Assembly (NCBI RefSeq): GCF_022682495.2
Contig: NC_071388.1
Coordinates: forward strand, 17,347,171-17,411,170
Source: Desmodus rotundus
Lineage: Eukaryota > Chordata > Mammalia > Chiroptera > Phyllostomidae
DNA length: 64,000 nucleotides
Direction: 5' to 3'
Part shown: positions 22,030 to 34,854 of the stretch, piece by piece
Position numbering within the stretch: position 1 is the stretch's first letter
Layout of the letters: every line of letters starts with the position of its first letter
The notes under the pieces: model-generated
The model's database searches: none
The model's input: only the letters and a program-made list of their open reading frames with translations
Told to the model about the DNA's origin: nothing
Made by a program: the position numbers and the translations under genes

Positions 22030-23770
22030 TTAATCATTAAAAGTGAGGGATAGGCTATACAAAAACACAAAGCTCTCATCCAGCCGTCCCCAATCATGTG
22101 ACCAACATGTAGGAAAAGAAAAAACACTAAGGACAATGGATAGAAAAGCTGCACTACTTGTACTAAAAATCTGTAACTCCATCTGTGTGATTGATTAGAT
22201 AAAGACCATCAACAGCTAAAAATAAGCAACAGCATTAACAGTAGGACCAAGATAATAAAACAAAGAACTAATCCAGGAAAAATCCAAGTATTAACTTTAG
22301 AGAATAGAAGAGAGCTTACATTAATTAGAAATAAAAATATAAATGCTAAGGCCAAAAGATCAACTAAAGCAACAGCAGGACTCCAGGAAATGTTCCAGGA
22401 TGTAAAGCAAATACTGCAAGAAGTAATAACCGAGTGAAATTTTAGGAGTACAAGAAACCAATCCAAGAACTATAACTTGAATTTCTTTTAAAAATAACTG
22501 AGAAAAATGATAAAGAAGTAATAAAGATATAAGCAAATAAAATGTTCCTAATCTCTCAACGAGATCTTAGTTTTGAGATTAAAATGTCCCTCCTGGTACC
22601 ATTATAGAAAAAAAAAAGATTTAACACCTAGAAATGTTACAGTGAAAGTTTACGACAAGGAAAAAGATAACACTAATAAAAATAGAAATAATAATAATTC
22701 AGGTTTTAAATAAAGAAACAATAATTTGATATCATTTTATGCAAAAGTAGAATGTTAGAAATGTCACTGATGTATAAGTCACGTTGTGAAATGGTTTTGA
22801 CTCTATAATTTTATATACATTAAAATTGTTAGCCAAGAATAAATTTTTAACTAACACATTTTCTGAAGTAAAAAGTTTAAGAAATCTATAGATTCAACAA
22901 AATCCACCCCCTCAAAATATGCATTCTTTTGCACATATTTGCAGGATAATTCTAAAATTTACATGAAAATGCAAAGTTGAAGAACTTTTACTGCATGATA
23001 TTACAGCTTACTATAAAGCTAAAGTAATCAAGAAATATTATGTTGGCATAAATATGGGCAGGTAGATCAATGGCACACATAAAGTGTCCAAACATAAAAA
23101 TCAATACATCTTATGGTCAATTGATTTTTGAGAAAGGTGTTGGTTGAAATATAAAACTTTGGAAATTATGGGAATTATTTTCTTTTTGTTGTTGTTTTTA
23201 AGAAATTAAATCTAAGACTCCTATGAGATCTAGTAATTTCAGGGTTAGGATTTTTACCTGAAATAAATGAAAGCATGTGTTCATAGAAGAACTTGTATGG
23301 GAATGTTTATTGCAGCCTCATTTGTAAGAGTTAAAAACTGGAAGCAACCAGATTGTTGAACAGCAGATGAGTGAATAAAACAAACCAGTATATCTGTATA
23401 AGGGAGTTCTACTCGGTAAGAAAAAAAAGAAAGAAAGAAACTGTAGAACAATTACATTGATTGAAATAAGTTAGAGCAAAAGAAAGAGTAGAAACTGCAC
23501 AATTCTAGTTATACAAAATTTTATGAAATTCAAGCATAGTGACAGAAAACAGACCAATGTCTCCAGAGAGGTGAGTGGGAGGGAATAGGCGGGTGGAAAC
23601 AACGGGGAGGGTGGGTGAGGGAAACACTCGCTACCGCATTGATAACCTTTTGCACACAGAAGATGATTGCTGTCTATGGAATGTGATAGCGAAACCATTG
23701 GAACTAGAAAACACACGTGTATAGACTAATTTACATTTTCTAATGTGTTAATATTAAAAGAATAAAATTT
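22030..23770 (+). mobile_element. Old L1 (L1M-type) 3' half, diverged
   Basis: The part 'acagcttactataaagctaaagtaatcaag', 'gttggcataaatatgggcaggtagatcaatgg' and 'caattgatttttgagaaaggtg' corresponds to the C-terminal end of L1 ORF2. It is followed by 'atgggaatgtttattgcagcctcatttgtaagagttaaaaactggaagcaacc', then the 3' UTR to about 23770. The reading frame is broken throughout. The 5' limit near 22030 is uncertain. Confidence 0.7.
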
Positions 23771-23829
23771 AGTTTCTATGTAAGAAAAGACTAGGAAGCA
23801 TTCAACATTCTTACACTCATTACTGCTTT

Positions 23830-23990
23830 GCTAAAGATTTTTACAGAGAAAGAAGAGACAGAGATAGAAAATGAGAAAATGAGGGAGGGGATAGAGGAGA
23901 GGGGAAAACAGGAAGACTTTAAGGAAGGCGGTCAAAAGTGTGGGAAGAGTAGAGAAGAAATAAAAAAAATAGTGAATAATGTCAAGAAAT
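23830..23990. repeat. Purine-rich low-complexity stretch
   Basis: Mostly A and G ('agagaaagaagagacagagatagaaaatgag', 'gagggaggggatagaggagaggggaaaacagg'). The 77-codon frame across it is a low-complexity Glu/Lys-rich artefact. Confidence 0.6.
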
Positions 23991-25440
23991 TAAGAGAAAT
24001 GGGTTGCTTGCCCTCATATCAACACCCACTCAACCCTGATCTTTCCCTCTGGAAACGCTGATACGGCACACTTAACCTGCTCAGAGGAGTTATGTCATCC
24101 CCCAGGCTTGATTCTGCTTCCTTCCTGCATGTCTTATTTAACCAAATTTTAACCTTTGTTTAAAGGGAGCCTTCAGAACTGTAGGAGAGAAATGTCATAT
24201 AATATTCCCTGGGATAGTACCACAGCAAGGCCAATTTAAACCTGTGTCCTAGAGACAGGGGTGGTTTGAAATATCACGAGCAAATCAACAGCAGTGGGCT
24301 TCAGTTCAGCAAGGAAAAGTGCAGAGAAGAATAAAAGCAGGTTTGGAGGCCTTTGTTCCCTTTCATCTACACCTGGTCCTTTACACTGCCTGTGGAGCGC
24401 TAATGACTGCTCTGCTGAGGAAACCTAGTGAGCTGGAGGTGGGGAATAATGGCTGTCACGCAGAAGATGTCATCCAGAAGGTCAAAGAGCGAAACTTGTA
24501 AGGCTTGTGCATGTGAATGAAATGCCAAACCTGAGCTGAAACTGAGGTGCATTCAGTCTGGCACCAAAGTCATTTGGCTCTAAGCAGCTTCTGCTGAAGT
24601 AAAGAAACTCGTATTATAGCACTCGTGACTCAGGTGGGTTCAAAGGGTCAGTGATCACATGGCAGGTATACACTTCCCGTGAATTCATAGATCTTGAAAT
24701 CAAAATGCAGGAGCGTGAATGCCAGGTCCATTCTTTGTGTTTTGTTTCTACAAATTCACAAGTAAGCATGACATATCTTCAGGTATTATTTTCCAAGTCC
24801 ATATATAACATTATTAAAATGGCAAAATTTGCAATATTAAGAATTTTATGTCAGATTTTAATCTAAGTGAAGGAAGGCATAACGAAGGAATTAGAATGAG
24901 TTTTGCACACAGAATGCGCACTGTATTTTGTCATCCTTTAACTTCAGCTCATTGAAGATTATTATAATATAAAATAGGGCTCTTAATTCAGTTGTTTTAA
25001 ATGAGAACAGTCATTTCCATTTCCTTTTGAGATGTCTGGACATTAATCTCTCAGGGGCATAAAGGACTCATCAATAAACTGTCTCTTTAGGCCACAAAGC
25101 AATGATTTTTCTGTCTACTCCTTGGCCTCTAGGTGCTGACGGTGGCAGTTTGCATATACAAAGAATTTTGATTTGAGTCTTTTACAAATATGGCAGTTAG
25201 TGGACAAGCTTCAAGATGAAAAATAAAGGAGAAAATAATTGTCTAAATATGTGGCTGTTTGATAAAGAGAAATAGCCTGTAATAACATCTTTCTAAATAA
25301 TGTTAGTCGAGTCAAGGAGAGAGAAAAATTATGATTATCCAAGAAGTTGACACATTTTTTCAAAATAAATATGTATGTATTTATTTGAAGGATTAAAAAG
25401 CACTACATGCTCCTTGTAAAATCTGAAATAAAATTCCTTG
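23991..25440. other. No feature recognised
   Basis: Mixed-composition sequence. No repeat could be named and no open frame has a motif. Confidence 0.45.
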
Positions 25441-25690
25441 GAAATAAAATACATAATATTTATTAAGTGCACATGATATTGTGTCATTTATGAATTAACA
25501 TTTAATTCTACCAATGGCTCACTGAGATAAGTTTAATTATTAGACCCATTTATAGATGAGAAAGTTGAGATTTATCAAATTTACAATAAATTACCAAAGA
25601 CCCTGTGACTGACGAGCTAAGCTAGGCGTTTGACTCTGCAGCCTTACCCCTGTGCTGCATCCCTCAGTGGTGCGGTGATTTCAAGTCAAT
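25441..25690 (-). mobile_element. MIR SINE remnant
   Basis: Reverse MIR order: 'tttattaagtgcacatgatattgtgtca', 'attctaccaatggctcactgagataagtttaattattagacccatttatagatgagaaagttgag', 'gaccctgtgactgacgagctaagctaggcgtttgactctgcagcct'. A clear but diverged match to 'cctatgaggtaggtactattattatccccattttacagatgaggaaactgag'. Confidence 0.75.
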
Positions 25691-26246
25691 GGTAATACTG
25701 ACCCCAGAGATAACTGCAACCTTTGTTAAGCTTGTTAAATATCATTCCATATTTTGTAATCAAAATATTTTTATAAATTGACATATCATTATGGACAAAT
25801 AGGCATCTGTATTTCTAGTCGAGACAAAATGTACCATCAAGTAAAATATCAGACAGTGATATATCTTTATTTCAATAGCAGTAATGAGTAATCATCCATT
25901 CACTGGCTGCATGTACAAAAATTCCAACACGTCACTGTGCAATATCCACATAAGTGAATTCTTGTAGGTGAGTACTGAGGCTATTTTGTATTTTTTGCTA
26001 TTTCCATGTGATACTGTTATTAAAAATCTTCAATAAAAATATGTGTTTATGTACTAGATCTATTTACAAGTTGAATAACTTCTGCAGAGCTGAAATTAAA
26101 TAATTGTTGGCAAAGCTGAAATTACGCAGATATTTCAAAAGGTAATTCTTACATTTTTCTGTAAATGATTCTATTATTTCTCATGAATACTACTATTAAG
26201 TGATATCTTAGGCTATTTTTGGTTTGAGTCATCTCCTTTTTATGAC

Positions 26247-26602
26247 TGTTACAGACTAAATGTGTTCCCCCAAAATTCGCAGGTTTAAGCCCTTACCCTC
26301 AATGTAACTGTATTTGGAGATACAGTGTTTAAGGATATAATTAAGGTAAAATAAGCTCTAATAAGACTGATGTCCTTACAGGAAAGGAAGAGGAACCAAG
26401 AGAGTGTGTACACAGAGGAAAGGCCAAGAGAAGACGCAGCAACAAGGCAAGCTCAAGAGGATTTTTACCAGAAGCCACCATGCTGGTACCTTGGTATTGG
26501 ACTTCCAGCTTCAAGAATTGTAAGAAAATAAATTTCTGGGTTTTTTTTTAAGCTATCCAGTTTGTGTTTTTTTGCTATGGCAGCCCTAGCAGCTTAATAT
26601 AG
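26247..26602 (+). mobile_element. Solo MLT1-type LTR (ERVL-MaLR)
   Basis: Starts 'TGTTACAGACTAAATGTGTTCCCCCAAAATTCGC', the MLT1 opening. It continues with 'taatatagtactgtatttgg'-like sequence, 'gatgtccttacaggaaagg', 'gccaccatgctggtaccttgg' and AATAAA at 26527-26532, and ends 'gctatggcagccctagcagcttaatat'. A 5-bp direct repeat ATGAC at 26242-26246 and 26603-26607 is a typical ERV target duplication. No internal region remains, so it is a recombined solo LTR. Confidence 0.88.
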
Positions 26603-27399
26603 ATGACAGGTTCCTTCTGCAAAATGCTCCAATTTTAATCTGTTTATCATTTCCCCTTTTCAAAAAGTGATTTGATATATTGGGGCACGGAAATGGAAAC
26701 TGATGTGATTTAGTTCCTGCAAGAAATAGTGGGGCCTCATAGACCGATGTCTATCCAGCTTTGATTTCAGTGGTTGGTTGAATACAGTCCTTGCCCGGGA
26801 GCCTGCTGAGGTTCAGTGGTTGCATTTCCCCTTTTGCAGGTGCAGCTAAATGCCCGGCCTGCCATTCTCCACAACAGACAAGGTACCTTTCCTGCAGCAT
26901 CATGTGGCCCTAAGAAATTCTAGATCCTAAGCTGAGATGAATCAGGCCCACTAGTTTTTCCTCTAGTTGGTTCCAGTCCATATTCTTCATGTTGGTTTCT
27001 TGTATTCCTAGGTAAAGAAAATCACACAGAAAGTTTGAAAGCACGAAGGTGCTGTCCTCTTTACAGAAAAAGGTCTCAACGAGCATCGAGGTGATAGTAG
27101 TGAATGGAATAAGTGCATTCATTGCTCTTCCAGAGATTAGAATCCAGAAATATAACTGAGAAGACTGGTGGTGATGGCTGAACACAAGGGAGTCTAGAAG
27201 ACTTACTTCGAGACAGGAAACCTGTGAGGCATTCTTGGCAAGAAGAGCATGTGGTCTAAATGCTATTACAAATATTAAATGAGCTTCTTCGCTAATTTTC
27301 TGAAACTATCTTAAAATGATCAAAAAAAGTTCTTTAATGAATAAAGAAAGCTGAAAACATAGAAGAAATTTTAAAAGTTCAATGCAAAAATATTCAATT
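26603..27399. other. No feature recognised
   Basis: Mixed-composition sequence. The 91-codon minus-strand frame at 26910-27185 has no motif. Confidence 0.45.
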
Positions 27400-28020
27400 A
27401 AAATAACCATTCGTGGAAAGAGAGAGAGAGGGGGAATACTTTAAGAATGGATAGGAGGGTCATCTGGAAAGTCGTTTGTGGGGAAATGTCACCTAAGCTG
27501 AAAACCAAGAAAGCAACACTTGCAAAGGCCCTAAGAAGAGTGAGAAATTGCTGGGAATAAAGAAGGCAATGATAGGGATGGAGCAAGTGTGTCCATGGAA
27601 GGGAAGAAGAGCACAGTATAGTCTGAAGTCAGCGGAGGCAAATTGTTCAGGGTACAGAATCTAGAATGTTTAGCTAGTGTCTACAGAACCACAGGAAGCC
27701 AAATAAAAATGGTTAAACTGAACAGTATCTGATCTGATTGCAATTGCAAATGATTCCTCTGCCTCTAGAGAGCAAGAAGGGGTGTGGGAGCCTGGTTAGG
27801 AGACTCTTGCCTGTGCACTAGAGATTCAGGAGCACAAAAGAACTTGAGGTCATGAAGTTAGAAGTAGATCGATTTGATGTATGTTTGGAAGGTGAAGAAA
27901 TTGTATTTTTTTTAATTGACAGATGATAGATAAGAGAGTTACTAGATAAGGGAAGTTTAAAGGTTTAGGAAGCAGCAAGTGAGGCAGTGCTGGTATCATT
28001 AACTAATAAAGGGTGTACTG
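27400..28020 (+). mobile_element. L2-like LINE remnant
   Basis: Contains 'caacacttgcaaaggccctaagaagag' (L2-type 'agcaagtgcaaaggccctgaggcag'), then 'ggtcatgaagttagaagtagatcgatttg'. Order and spacing fit the L2 3' region. Diverged and non-coding. Confidence 0.55.
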
Positions 28021-28419
28021 GGAGAGAAAAAATGTAAATATAGGAGAGGGGCTGTTCGGAAAACATACAGTGGAAGGTATCTGTATCACATATATACAGA
28101 GATAGTGTAGAATTTGCTTATATTTCCCTATATACAATTTTGAAAATTTTATAGATGATGTTCAAATATTATTACATTAAAAGATTCTTCTTTAAAAATG
28201 TGTGTATGTGCAAACAGTCTTGGCAATGGACTATCCACTCCTCTATATCCTCAATACTATTAGCATTACAATCTTTTTTTAAAGTTGTGTCTATCTGATA
28301 GAATAAAATCTATAACTTGTTTTGATTTGCTTGTACTTGTTTTGTTACTGAGTTAAATATTTCCATGTTTCTTGGCCAAATGTATATCTTTCTTCTTATG
28401 AAGTTCATGATAGTGCATT

Positions 28420-28650
28420 CATGATCCTGTTGAGTTTGAGGCCATACCACTTTGGTTCAAATTTTGACTCCACCACTTACTAAGAGTAGTAACTTAGGCA
28501 TGTTTTGCAAATCTTTGTGCCTGAGTTTTTAATATTTAAAATGGAAATACTAATAGTCTAAGGTCACTGTAAGGATTGATTGAGTTAATGCTGCAGACCT
28601 CTTAAAACAATGGCTTGGCACAGGAAGTTATATAAATTGCACTCTCTTCA
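28420..28650 (+). mobile_element. MIR SINE remnant
   Basis: Reads in the sense direction: 'ttggttcaaattttgactccaccacttactaag...taacttaggca', 'tttgtgcctgagtttttaatatttaaaatggaaatactaatag', 'ggtcactgtaaggattgattgagttaatg', 'aacaatggcttggcaca'. A good match in order to the MIR core and tail. Confidence 0.82.
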
Positions 28651-30299
28651 TTAATATAAGACCTCTTCTACTTATTCTTCCGGTCCTAGCTCTGATGTTA
28701 TTTTTTATATCAAGATTTTACAATGGTACTCAAACTCAAGCAAGATGGGAGACTAAGTTCCAGTTAAGTGTCATGACCCTAAGCCTATATTGGACCCTTT
28801 ATTTCCCTTGTCATATCACTCACCAAGTTGTTTCATAATTATTTATTTAACTCTGTCTCAACCATGAGGCCTGGACCAAGTAAATGATTGTAGTAGGGTC
28901 ACCACCCAACGACAATCTGAAATCAGTGAGCAAATGGTGCACTTTCAGTCTGCACTACTACCCTTTCATCAGTTCTCTTTGAACAGTTTTATCGGTCAGG
29001 CTCTGTACTTGGCATTAGTAAGCACACAAGATCAGTTAATACATGGCAGGGATTTTTTAAATTTATTTCTTTTTCCTCTCCTTCTTAAAACGTAGTTGTT
29101 TTTAAACTTTTTGGTGGGTCACAGATCTCTTTGATAAACTGAATGAAGATGTTACATTCAAAGACATGCTCCACCACAAAAGAAAACACCAACACCCAGG
29201 TTTTGCCATAGTTGGGGTAGTTGAAAAAATAGCTAAAGTACATTTGCAGAGCACAATTAAAGTTTACAGTCACTTTTAACACGACATCTCATTCATGACT
29301 GCCTTCGCCCTTTCCTCCATTCTACCCACACACAAGCAAAACAAGTTTTTTAAAGAAGTTTCTCAATTAGCTCTTTCATGTTAATATTTAATATTAACAT
29401 ATCATAGTTCTTGAAATCTTTTCTTTGTTATACTACATTAACTTAAAACAATTCAGTTGCAATAGGTTACTCTTTTTACATCATGTGTTACTTTTCAAAG
29501 AAACTTTTAAACATCAATTTAAAGCAGAAATTATTCTACTCAAAACTGTTCTAAAAGAACTGTCTCTTTTTAGAGCAAAATAATCTGATGTCCACTAGGG
29601 ATCAAAACATTCCATCTGTATTCCTGACCTATGCTTTTAGTTATTCATTTGATAACATGTATAAATAAATGTATTGTCTATATTCCCAAATTTCCCAAAG
29701 GAAGAAATCTTTTATATTCCATGCTTACATGAAACCTGGCTTTCCCCGATGTTATACTCCCTGTGAAGCTTATTCACAAAGAGTGTAAAAGTGCAGGCCT
29801 GCCTCACATCTTAATGTGAAGCTGTTTTATTACTGACATTGAAAGAAGGAAAATATATGATCTGGTTTCCTAATCCCATTTCCAGTTCCCTTTATAAAAC
29901 AACCCACAATAGTTCATCTTTGACTTTAAATTCGTTTATGTAAACCAATCTTTTATTATCCTTTACTGACATCAATACCAGACTTTCATATTCCTCTCTG
30001 TCAGCCAGTACTCATGAAACCACTCAAATACTTACTGCATGCCAACTTTCTGGAACTCTGTAATCTGCTCAGTGTTGACAGAAACTAAATGAAAATTAAA
30101 ATAAAAAATGATAAGTATTTTTTAAGTTATGCATGGAACAAAAGGTTAATGACAAAAGAGAAAAGAGCATCTGACTTAAATCTTATAAGACAGTCAGTAC
30201 TCATACAAAAGAGTAAATATAGGGTTAATAAAAACAATAGCATGAGCAAAAGTGTGATATGCACAGAAATCTTCCAGGTCATTAGGTGCACGTCAGGGA
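28651..30299. other. No feature recognised
   Basis: AT-rich DNA. A near-palindrome 'tgttaatatttaatattaaca' lies near 29379-29399. No coding or repeat assignment. Confidence 0.45.
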
Positions 30300-30850
30300 G
30301 TGGTCATGGTTGAGGCCAGAGAAAGGAGAGCCTTGGAAAACATTATAAATCACAATCTGGGGCTCTGCCTTGCCGTACTATAGGCCACAGAGATTCAGCT
30401 GAAGGTTTTAGGCAATGAAGTAGCATGGTCAGGATGTATTTAGACAAATATTTCTAATGATAGTACGCAATAAATTTAATTTGAGGGAACGTTTAAACTA
30501 ATGGCAAGGATATAAGGCAGAATAAAAATGACGTATTAGGCAAAATGTTGGGGAGATCTAAATAAGGCAGTAGTGAAAGGCAAAGAATCTAGAAATGTTC
30601 AAGAACATAATTAAGTTGAATTTCATAAGTGGTTTGGGGCAAATGGTTTGAAATAAGAAACAGTTTAAGACAACTGGAATGTTTTGTGCCTGAGATGACT
30701 AAGTGGATGACATTAACTGAGAGCAGAATACAAAAAGATTCATAGGTTTTGCAGGAGAGGCAATGTTAAAAAGTTAGTTTTTGAGCATCCAAATAAAATA
30801 CTTAGTAGTTAACTGGATATATGAGATACATAAAGATTGGAATACTGATG
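30300..30850 (+). mobile_element. L2-like LINE remnant
   Basis: The series 'ctataggccacagagattcagctgaagg', 'gaagtagcatggtcaggatgtatttagac', 'gttttgtgcctgagatgactaag' and 'agtttttgagcatccaaataaaatac...ctggatatatgag' keeps the order of the L2 3' segment. Diverged. Confidence 0.55.
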
Positions 30851-32548
30851 TAAAGAATTTACAGTGGTAAGTAGAACCAATAAAGGGACATACCAATTAA
30901 AAATATAAGAAGAATGGTGTATTTGCCAGGGTTTATGACTGCACACACTAGGAAACCATACTGGTTATCTAAGGCAAAATATGCAAAGACCTGAAGGCAC
31001 ATTTGAGAAAAATGGCCGGTAATCTTAGGGGTTTGAAGTGAAACAGAGAAGCATGTACATCTCCTCCAATAAAACCCCTACTCTCAGCCTCATCCACCAT
31101 ACATGGCTGCCTTGTATCCCTGTTGCTGGGAAGCACTGTTAAAAAATAAACTGAAGTGCATTAAAATTGTCAAGAGTGTATTTGAACAAACGTAGAGTCC
31201 AATAGAGAGTGCCAGGCTCTGAGTTGTTAACAGCACTGTGTAGGCAGGAGCTGAGAGAAAGGCTTTCATAGGGCAAATGTGGGAACAAACTAAGAAAACT
31301 ATTGTATTGACTCTAGTTTTTGTGGTTGCTTATTTTGGGAAAGCCTAGCAGGTTGTTTGTGATTAGTTGTTTTTAAATTTCATTTTCTCAGATGTGAGTC
31401 TATATACAGGAATTGACTCTGGCTTCATTTTTGATCTGCTCACTTAGGCTACCCAGGCATTAGAGCCACCTCAATCTAATGACTTCCTTATTTAATTACC
31501 TTAAGAGTGCTAATAATCCACCGTTTGACTTGGGATCACTCAGTGTAGTATCAAAGCCTGAGCACCAGAACCCTCAGTCTGGGTCATCGGCCCATGCCTT
31601 CATACCCTGTTACCACTGAATGGGTGATGGACTTGGCCAGGCCAATCCTTACGTCTTCCACTGGGGTCACAGAGGTAATTTGCCTCAGGGAACCAAAGTA
31701 GTGGGAAGGGAAGGGGAAGCAGGGACAAGTATTCATTTTTTTAAGCATAGAGGTATGACAGAAATAAGTCATACATTTTGTCATGAAAGTAAAAAAAATT
31801 TTTTTTAATTTCAAAGTGTGACTAGAAACACACATATACATACCCCCCACATACGAACACGTTTCAGAAACATGAAAGGCCAACGTGAATGTAAAGTGTC
31901 AACTGAATTATCACATGTGATTTGTAGTTGTCATTTTACACTTACTATAACCAAGCCAACTTGTTATTTTAACAGCAGAACCTTGCTTTCAAAGTCCTGA
32001 TATCTTTTGAAACATGACACTTGAGGAATTTTTATCTGAAAGTATAATGAATAGATTTTTATTTTCCTCCTAATCTTATAAGAGGCTTCAACTTTGATAT
32101 GTAAAACCTGCAGCTTTTTCTTATTTCTTCTATATAAAAACATGGGTAATTAGTGAGTTTGTAAGTCTGATTAACATTTTTTTTTAAATCTGTCCATTTA
32201 GCTGCTATAATTCTGTCAGTTTCAACATAATGAAGTTTAAAATAAGATGTGGTTTTCTGGGAGTTATAAAATTAAAGAAAGATGAAATTTAGCAGTCTCA
32301 TTTTTTAAGAAAAACCTACACATGATATCATTTAAGTTTGCATATCAGATTTAATTATTTTAATTACTTGGCTTGGCTCACATTTCTAAGAACCATAATC
32401 ATATACATTCTGTGGTTTATTATGTATGTATATATAAATATATGTACATACGTAATAAAATGCAAAGAACTAGAGCTACATATTTTATAATACCAGATGT
32501 TCCATCTCTTTAGCTGTGTGAAAAAACATGATAATATTTTCTAGTCTG
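30851..32548. other. No feature assigned
   Basis: Mixed sequence. The part 31140-31560 looks like old repeat DNA but I cannot name a family. Open frames at 31584-31883 and 31620-31808 lie on opposite strands of the same DNA and have no motif. Confidence 0.4.
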
Positions 32549-32622
32549 AAAATTAGAAACTATATTGAAACTAGGATGTAAGAGTAAAATTAGAAACCAC
32601 ACTGAAATTAGGATGTAGAAGT
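32549..32622. repeat. 37-bp tandem duplication
   Basis: The unit beginning 'aaaattagaaactatatt' and ending 'ggatgtaagagt' (32549-32585) is followed at once by 'aaaattagaaaccacact...ggatgtagaagt' (32586-32622). About four-fifths of the bases agree. Confidence 0.85.
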
Positions 32623-32634
32623 GCTAATACCATG

Positions 32635-32853
32635 TTTACCCTGACCAGGTGGCTCAGTTGATTGGACCACTGTCCTATAGACCAAAAAGAAAAAGAAAAA
32701 GTTGAAGGTACAATTCTCAGTAGGGGCACTCTCTCTCTTTCTAGATCTCTCTCTCTCTCTGTCTCTCTCTCTCTTTCTTTCTCTAAATTCAGTGTACATG
32801 TCCTCAGGTGAGCATAGGTAAAAACCATATCCTCAGGTGAAAATTTTAAAAAG
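32635..32853 (+). mobile_element. VES-type SINE (copy 5), with internal CT expansion
   Basis: Opens 'ccctgaccagGTGGCTCAGTTG'. A degenerate middle has an inserted 'aaaaagaaaaagaaaaag' patch, then 'caattctcagtaggggcac' and a long CT run that replaces the usual 'gatgtttctctc' part. The 9-bp repeat aataccatg at 32626-32634 and 32854-32862 is the target-site duplication. The element landed just after the 37-bp tandem duplication. Confidence 0.88.
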
Positions 32854-32862
32854 AATACCATG

Positions 32863-33731
32863 CTTTTCACTATAATATTTTATATCTTAACTTTTCTCAT
32901 TTTTAAATCCTTTTTTATTTTTGCATTTTTACTATAGCTAAAATTACATTTTCTCTGCATTTCTGTACTTGTGTTTCCCATACTTTATCTTATGTAGAGC
33001 AATCAATGGAAAACCTTAAGGTTGAACAAAGCAAAGTGTAAAATATATGCAAATAAATGATATAAAGCAATAACTGATTACATTGTCTTTTAAAAGAGAA
33101 GGATAGTGGAAGGTGTAAAAAATCAAGAGCAATTATATTTTAAAACAGAACATAGTAAAATAATTTTAACACAGAAAAATATAAAATACAAGATAAAATA
33201 TGTTTGAAAAGAAATGTTAGATATATGGTTGGCCTGATAGAAAGGAAAAACCGTCAGGCCAGAAGAGAAAAGGAAGGCCTCCAGAGGTAGCAAGGAGCTG
33301 GATCCTGAGGCCGCCCCGAGGGTGTGGGCATTAGCCAGTGAGGGTGGCTTTGTTTCAGTGGCCACGTGGGAGTGACAGGAGGCAGAGCCTTGGGCCTTTG
33401 AACCTTGCCTACGCTCCACAGTGCTGCAACTTCAGGGTAAAGTAAACTCTACACACAAAGGGAGGTGGAAAAGAAATGTGTCTGTTCTGGCTTCTTCTAC
33501 AGATGGAACAATATCTTTAAAAAAGTGTCCCCTTAGAATTTTCAACAATAAACTCCCATGGTCCACACAGACTTCAGTTAAATCCACACTTGCTGTATGA
33601 TCCAAGAGTTAATCAAATTTAAATTAGACAGCAATTCTAAGTGTCATTCTTGAAGCAAAATATCTTCAAAAATGACTACTAATTAGTCAATGGTGATACG
33701 TTGGTAGCATTGCCACTGAGATTGTATATAA
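32863..33731. other. No feature recognised
   Basis: AT-rich apart from a GC-richer patch at 33230-33440 with a few CpGs. The frame at 33123-33419 on the minus strand has no motif. Confidence 0.45.
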
Positions 33732-33961
33732 GCCCTGACCAGTGAGACTCAGTTGATTGGATGTCATCCCACAAAGCAAAAGATCGCAGCTTTGAATTCC
33801 AGTCAAGGCACATGCCTGGATTGCAGGTTTGGTCCCTCATTGAGGTGTGTATGAGAGGCAGCTAATTAATATTTCTCTCTCTCATAGATGTTTCTTTCCC
33901 TTTCTTTCTCCTTCCATCCCCTCTCTCTAAAAATAAATAAATAATATATTTAAAAAATAAA
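33732..33961 (+). mobile_element. VES-type SINE (copy 6)
   Basis: 'gccctgaccagtgagactcagttgatt', 'gaattccagtcaaggcacatgcctggattgcagg', CT stretch and 'aaaataaataaataatat'. The imperfect direct repeat attgtatataa (33721-33731) and attgtaaataa (33962-33972) flanks it. The A-box-like part is degenerate. Confidence 0.9.
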
Positions 33962-33972
33962 ATTGTAAATAA

Positions 33973-34339
33973 ATTCAGGTAGGATGCCCATCACCACTTC
34001 GCCTTAATATGGTACTGCAGGTCTTAGTCAGCACAGTGCAAACAATGTATATAAGTAAATGTAGAATCAAAATAAAATAATGTAAAATACAATTAATATT
34101 ATAAACTCTCAAAGGAAAATAAAGTAGGGTTTTATGACTTAAATTACAGACATTAAATATGATGTCTGCATAGGGTTAGTATGCAAAATAATTATGTAGA
34201 TCCTTTACAGGTAAACAGAGCATAATCCCCTGACTCTTCTAAATAATTGAGTGTGAATGAGGTGAAAATTAACATTAAAGTTCAGACACCTGACAAACAG
34301 GTTAATATCATCATGATAAGTAATGTTGATATCACATAC
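33973..34339. other. No feature recognised
   Basis: AT-rich sequence between the SINE and the old L1-type 3' end. Confidence 0.45.
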
Positions 34340-34770
34340 TACAAGAAGGGCACTTCACCTCTATTACTCTCGTCTAAAACACATAGCCCCAGACTAATGG
34401 GGAAAAAAATCAGACAAATCAAATTGAAAACCACCCTACAAAATACCTGCCACATATGCCTCAGAGTCAAGAGCATCAAAAGCAAAGTGCTAAGGTACTG
34501 TAACAGACCAGAGATTGAGTGAGCATGATCGCAAAATAAAATGTGATCTCTTTGATTAGATTCTGGAATAGAAAAAAAAAAAATTACTGGGAAACCTAGT
34601 AAAATCCTAAAAAAATATGGAACTTTAGTTAATGGTAATATACCAACATTTGCTTCTTAGTTGTGAACAATGTAACATAATTTTGACTTCAGCAAAGTGG
34701 AAAACTCTTGAAAGGTATGCATATCTTTGCAAAAAATATTTGTAAATAAAAAACATTAAAAATAAAATGT
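34340..34770 (+). mobile_element. Old L1M/HAL1-type 3' end
   Basis: 'ccagagattgagtgagcatgatcgc', 'tgtgatctctttgattagattctggaatag', 'ttagttaatggtaatataccaacatttgcttcttagttgtg' and 'tgcatatctttgcaaa' follow the well-known ancient L1-family 3' UTR ('gatcctggattggatcctgg...ttagttaatagtattgtaccaatg...tatctttgcaac'). Confidence 0.55.
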
Positions 34771-34854
34771 TTTGATTATACTCAGATTAAAAATTTGTTT
34801 ATCAAAGACCTTATAAGAAAGTAAAATGCTACAAAGTGGGAATATTAGCATAGG

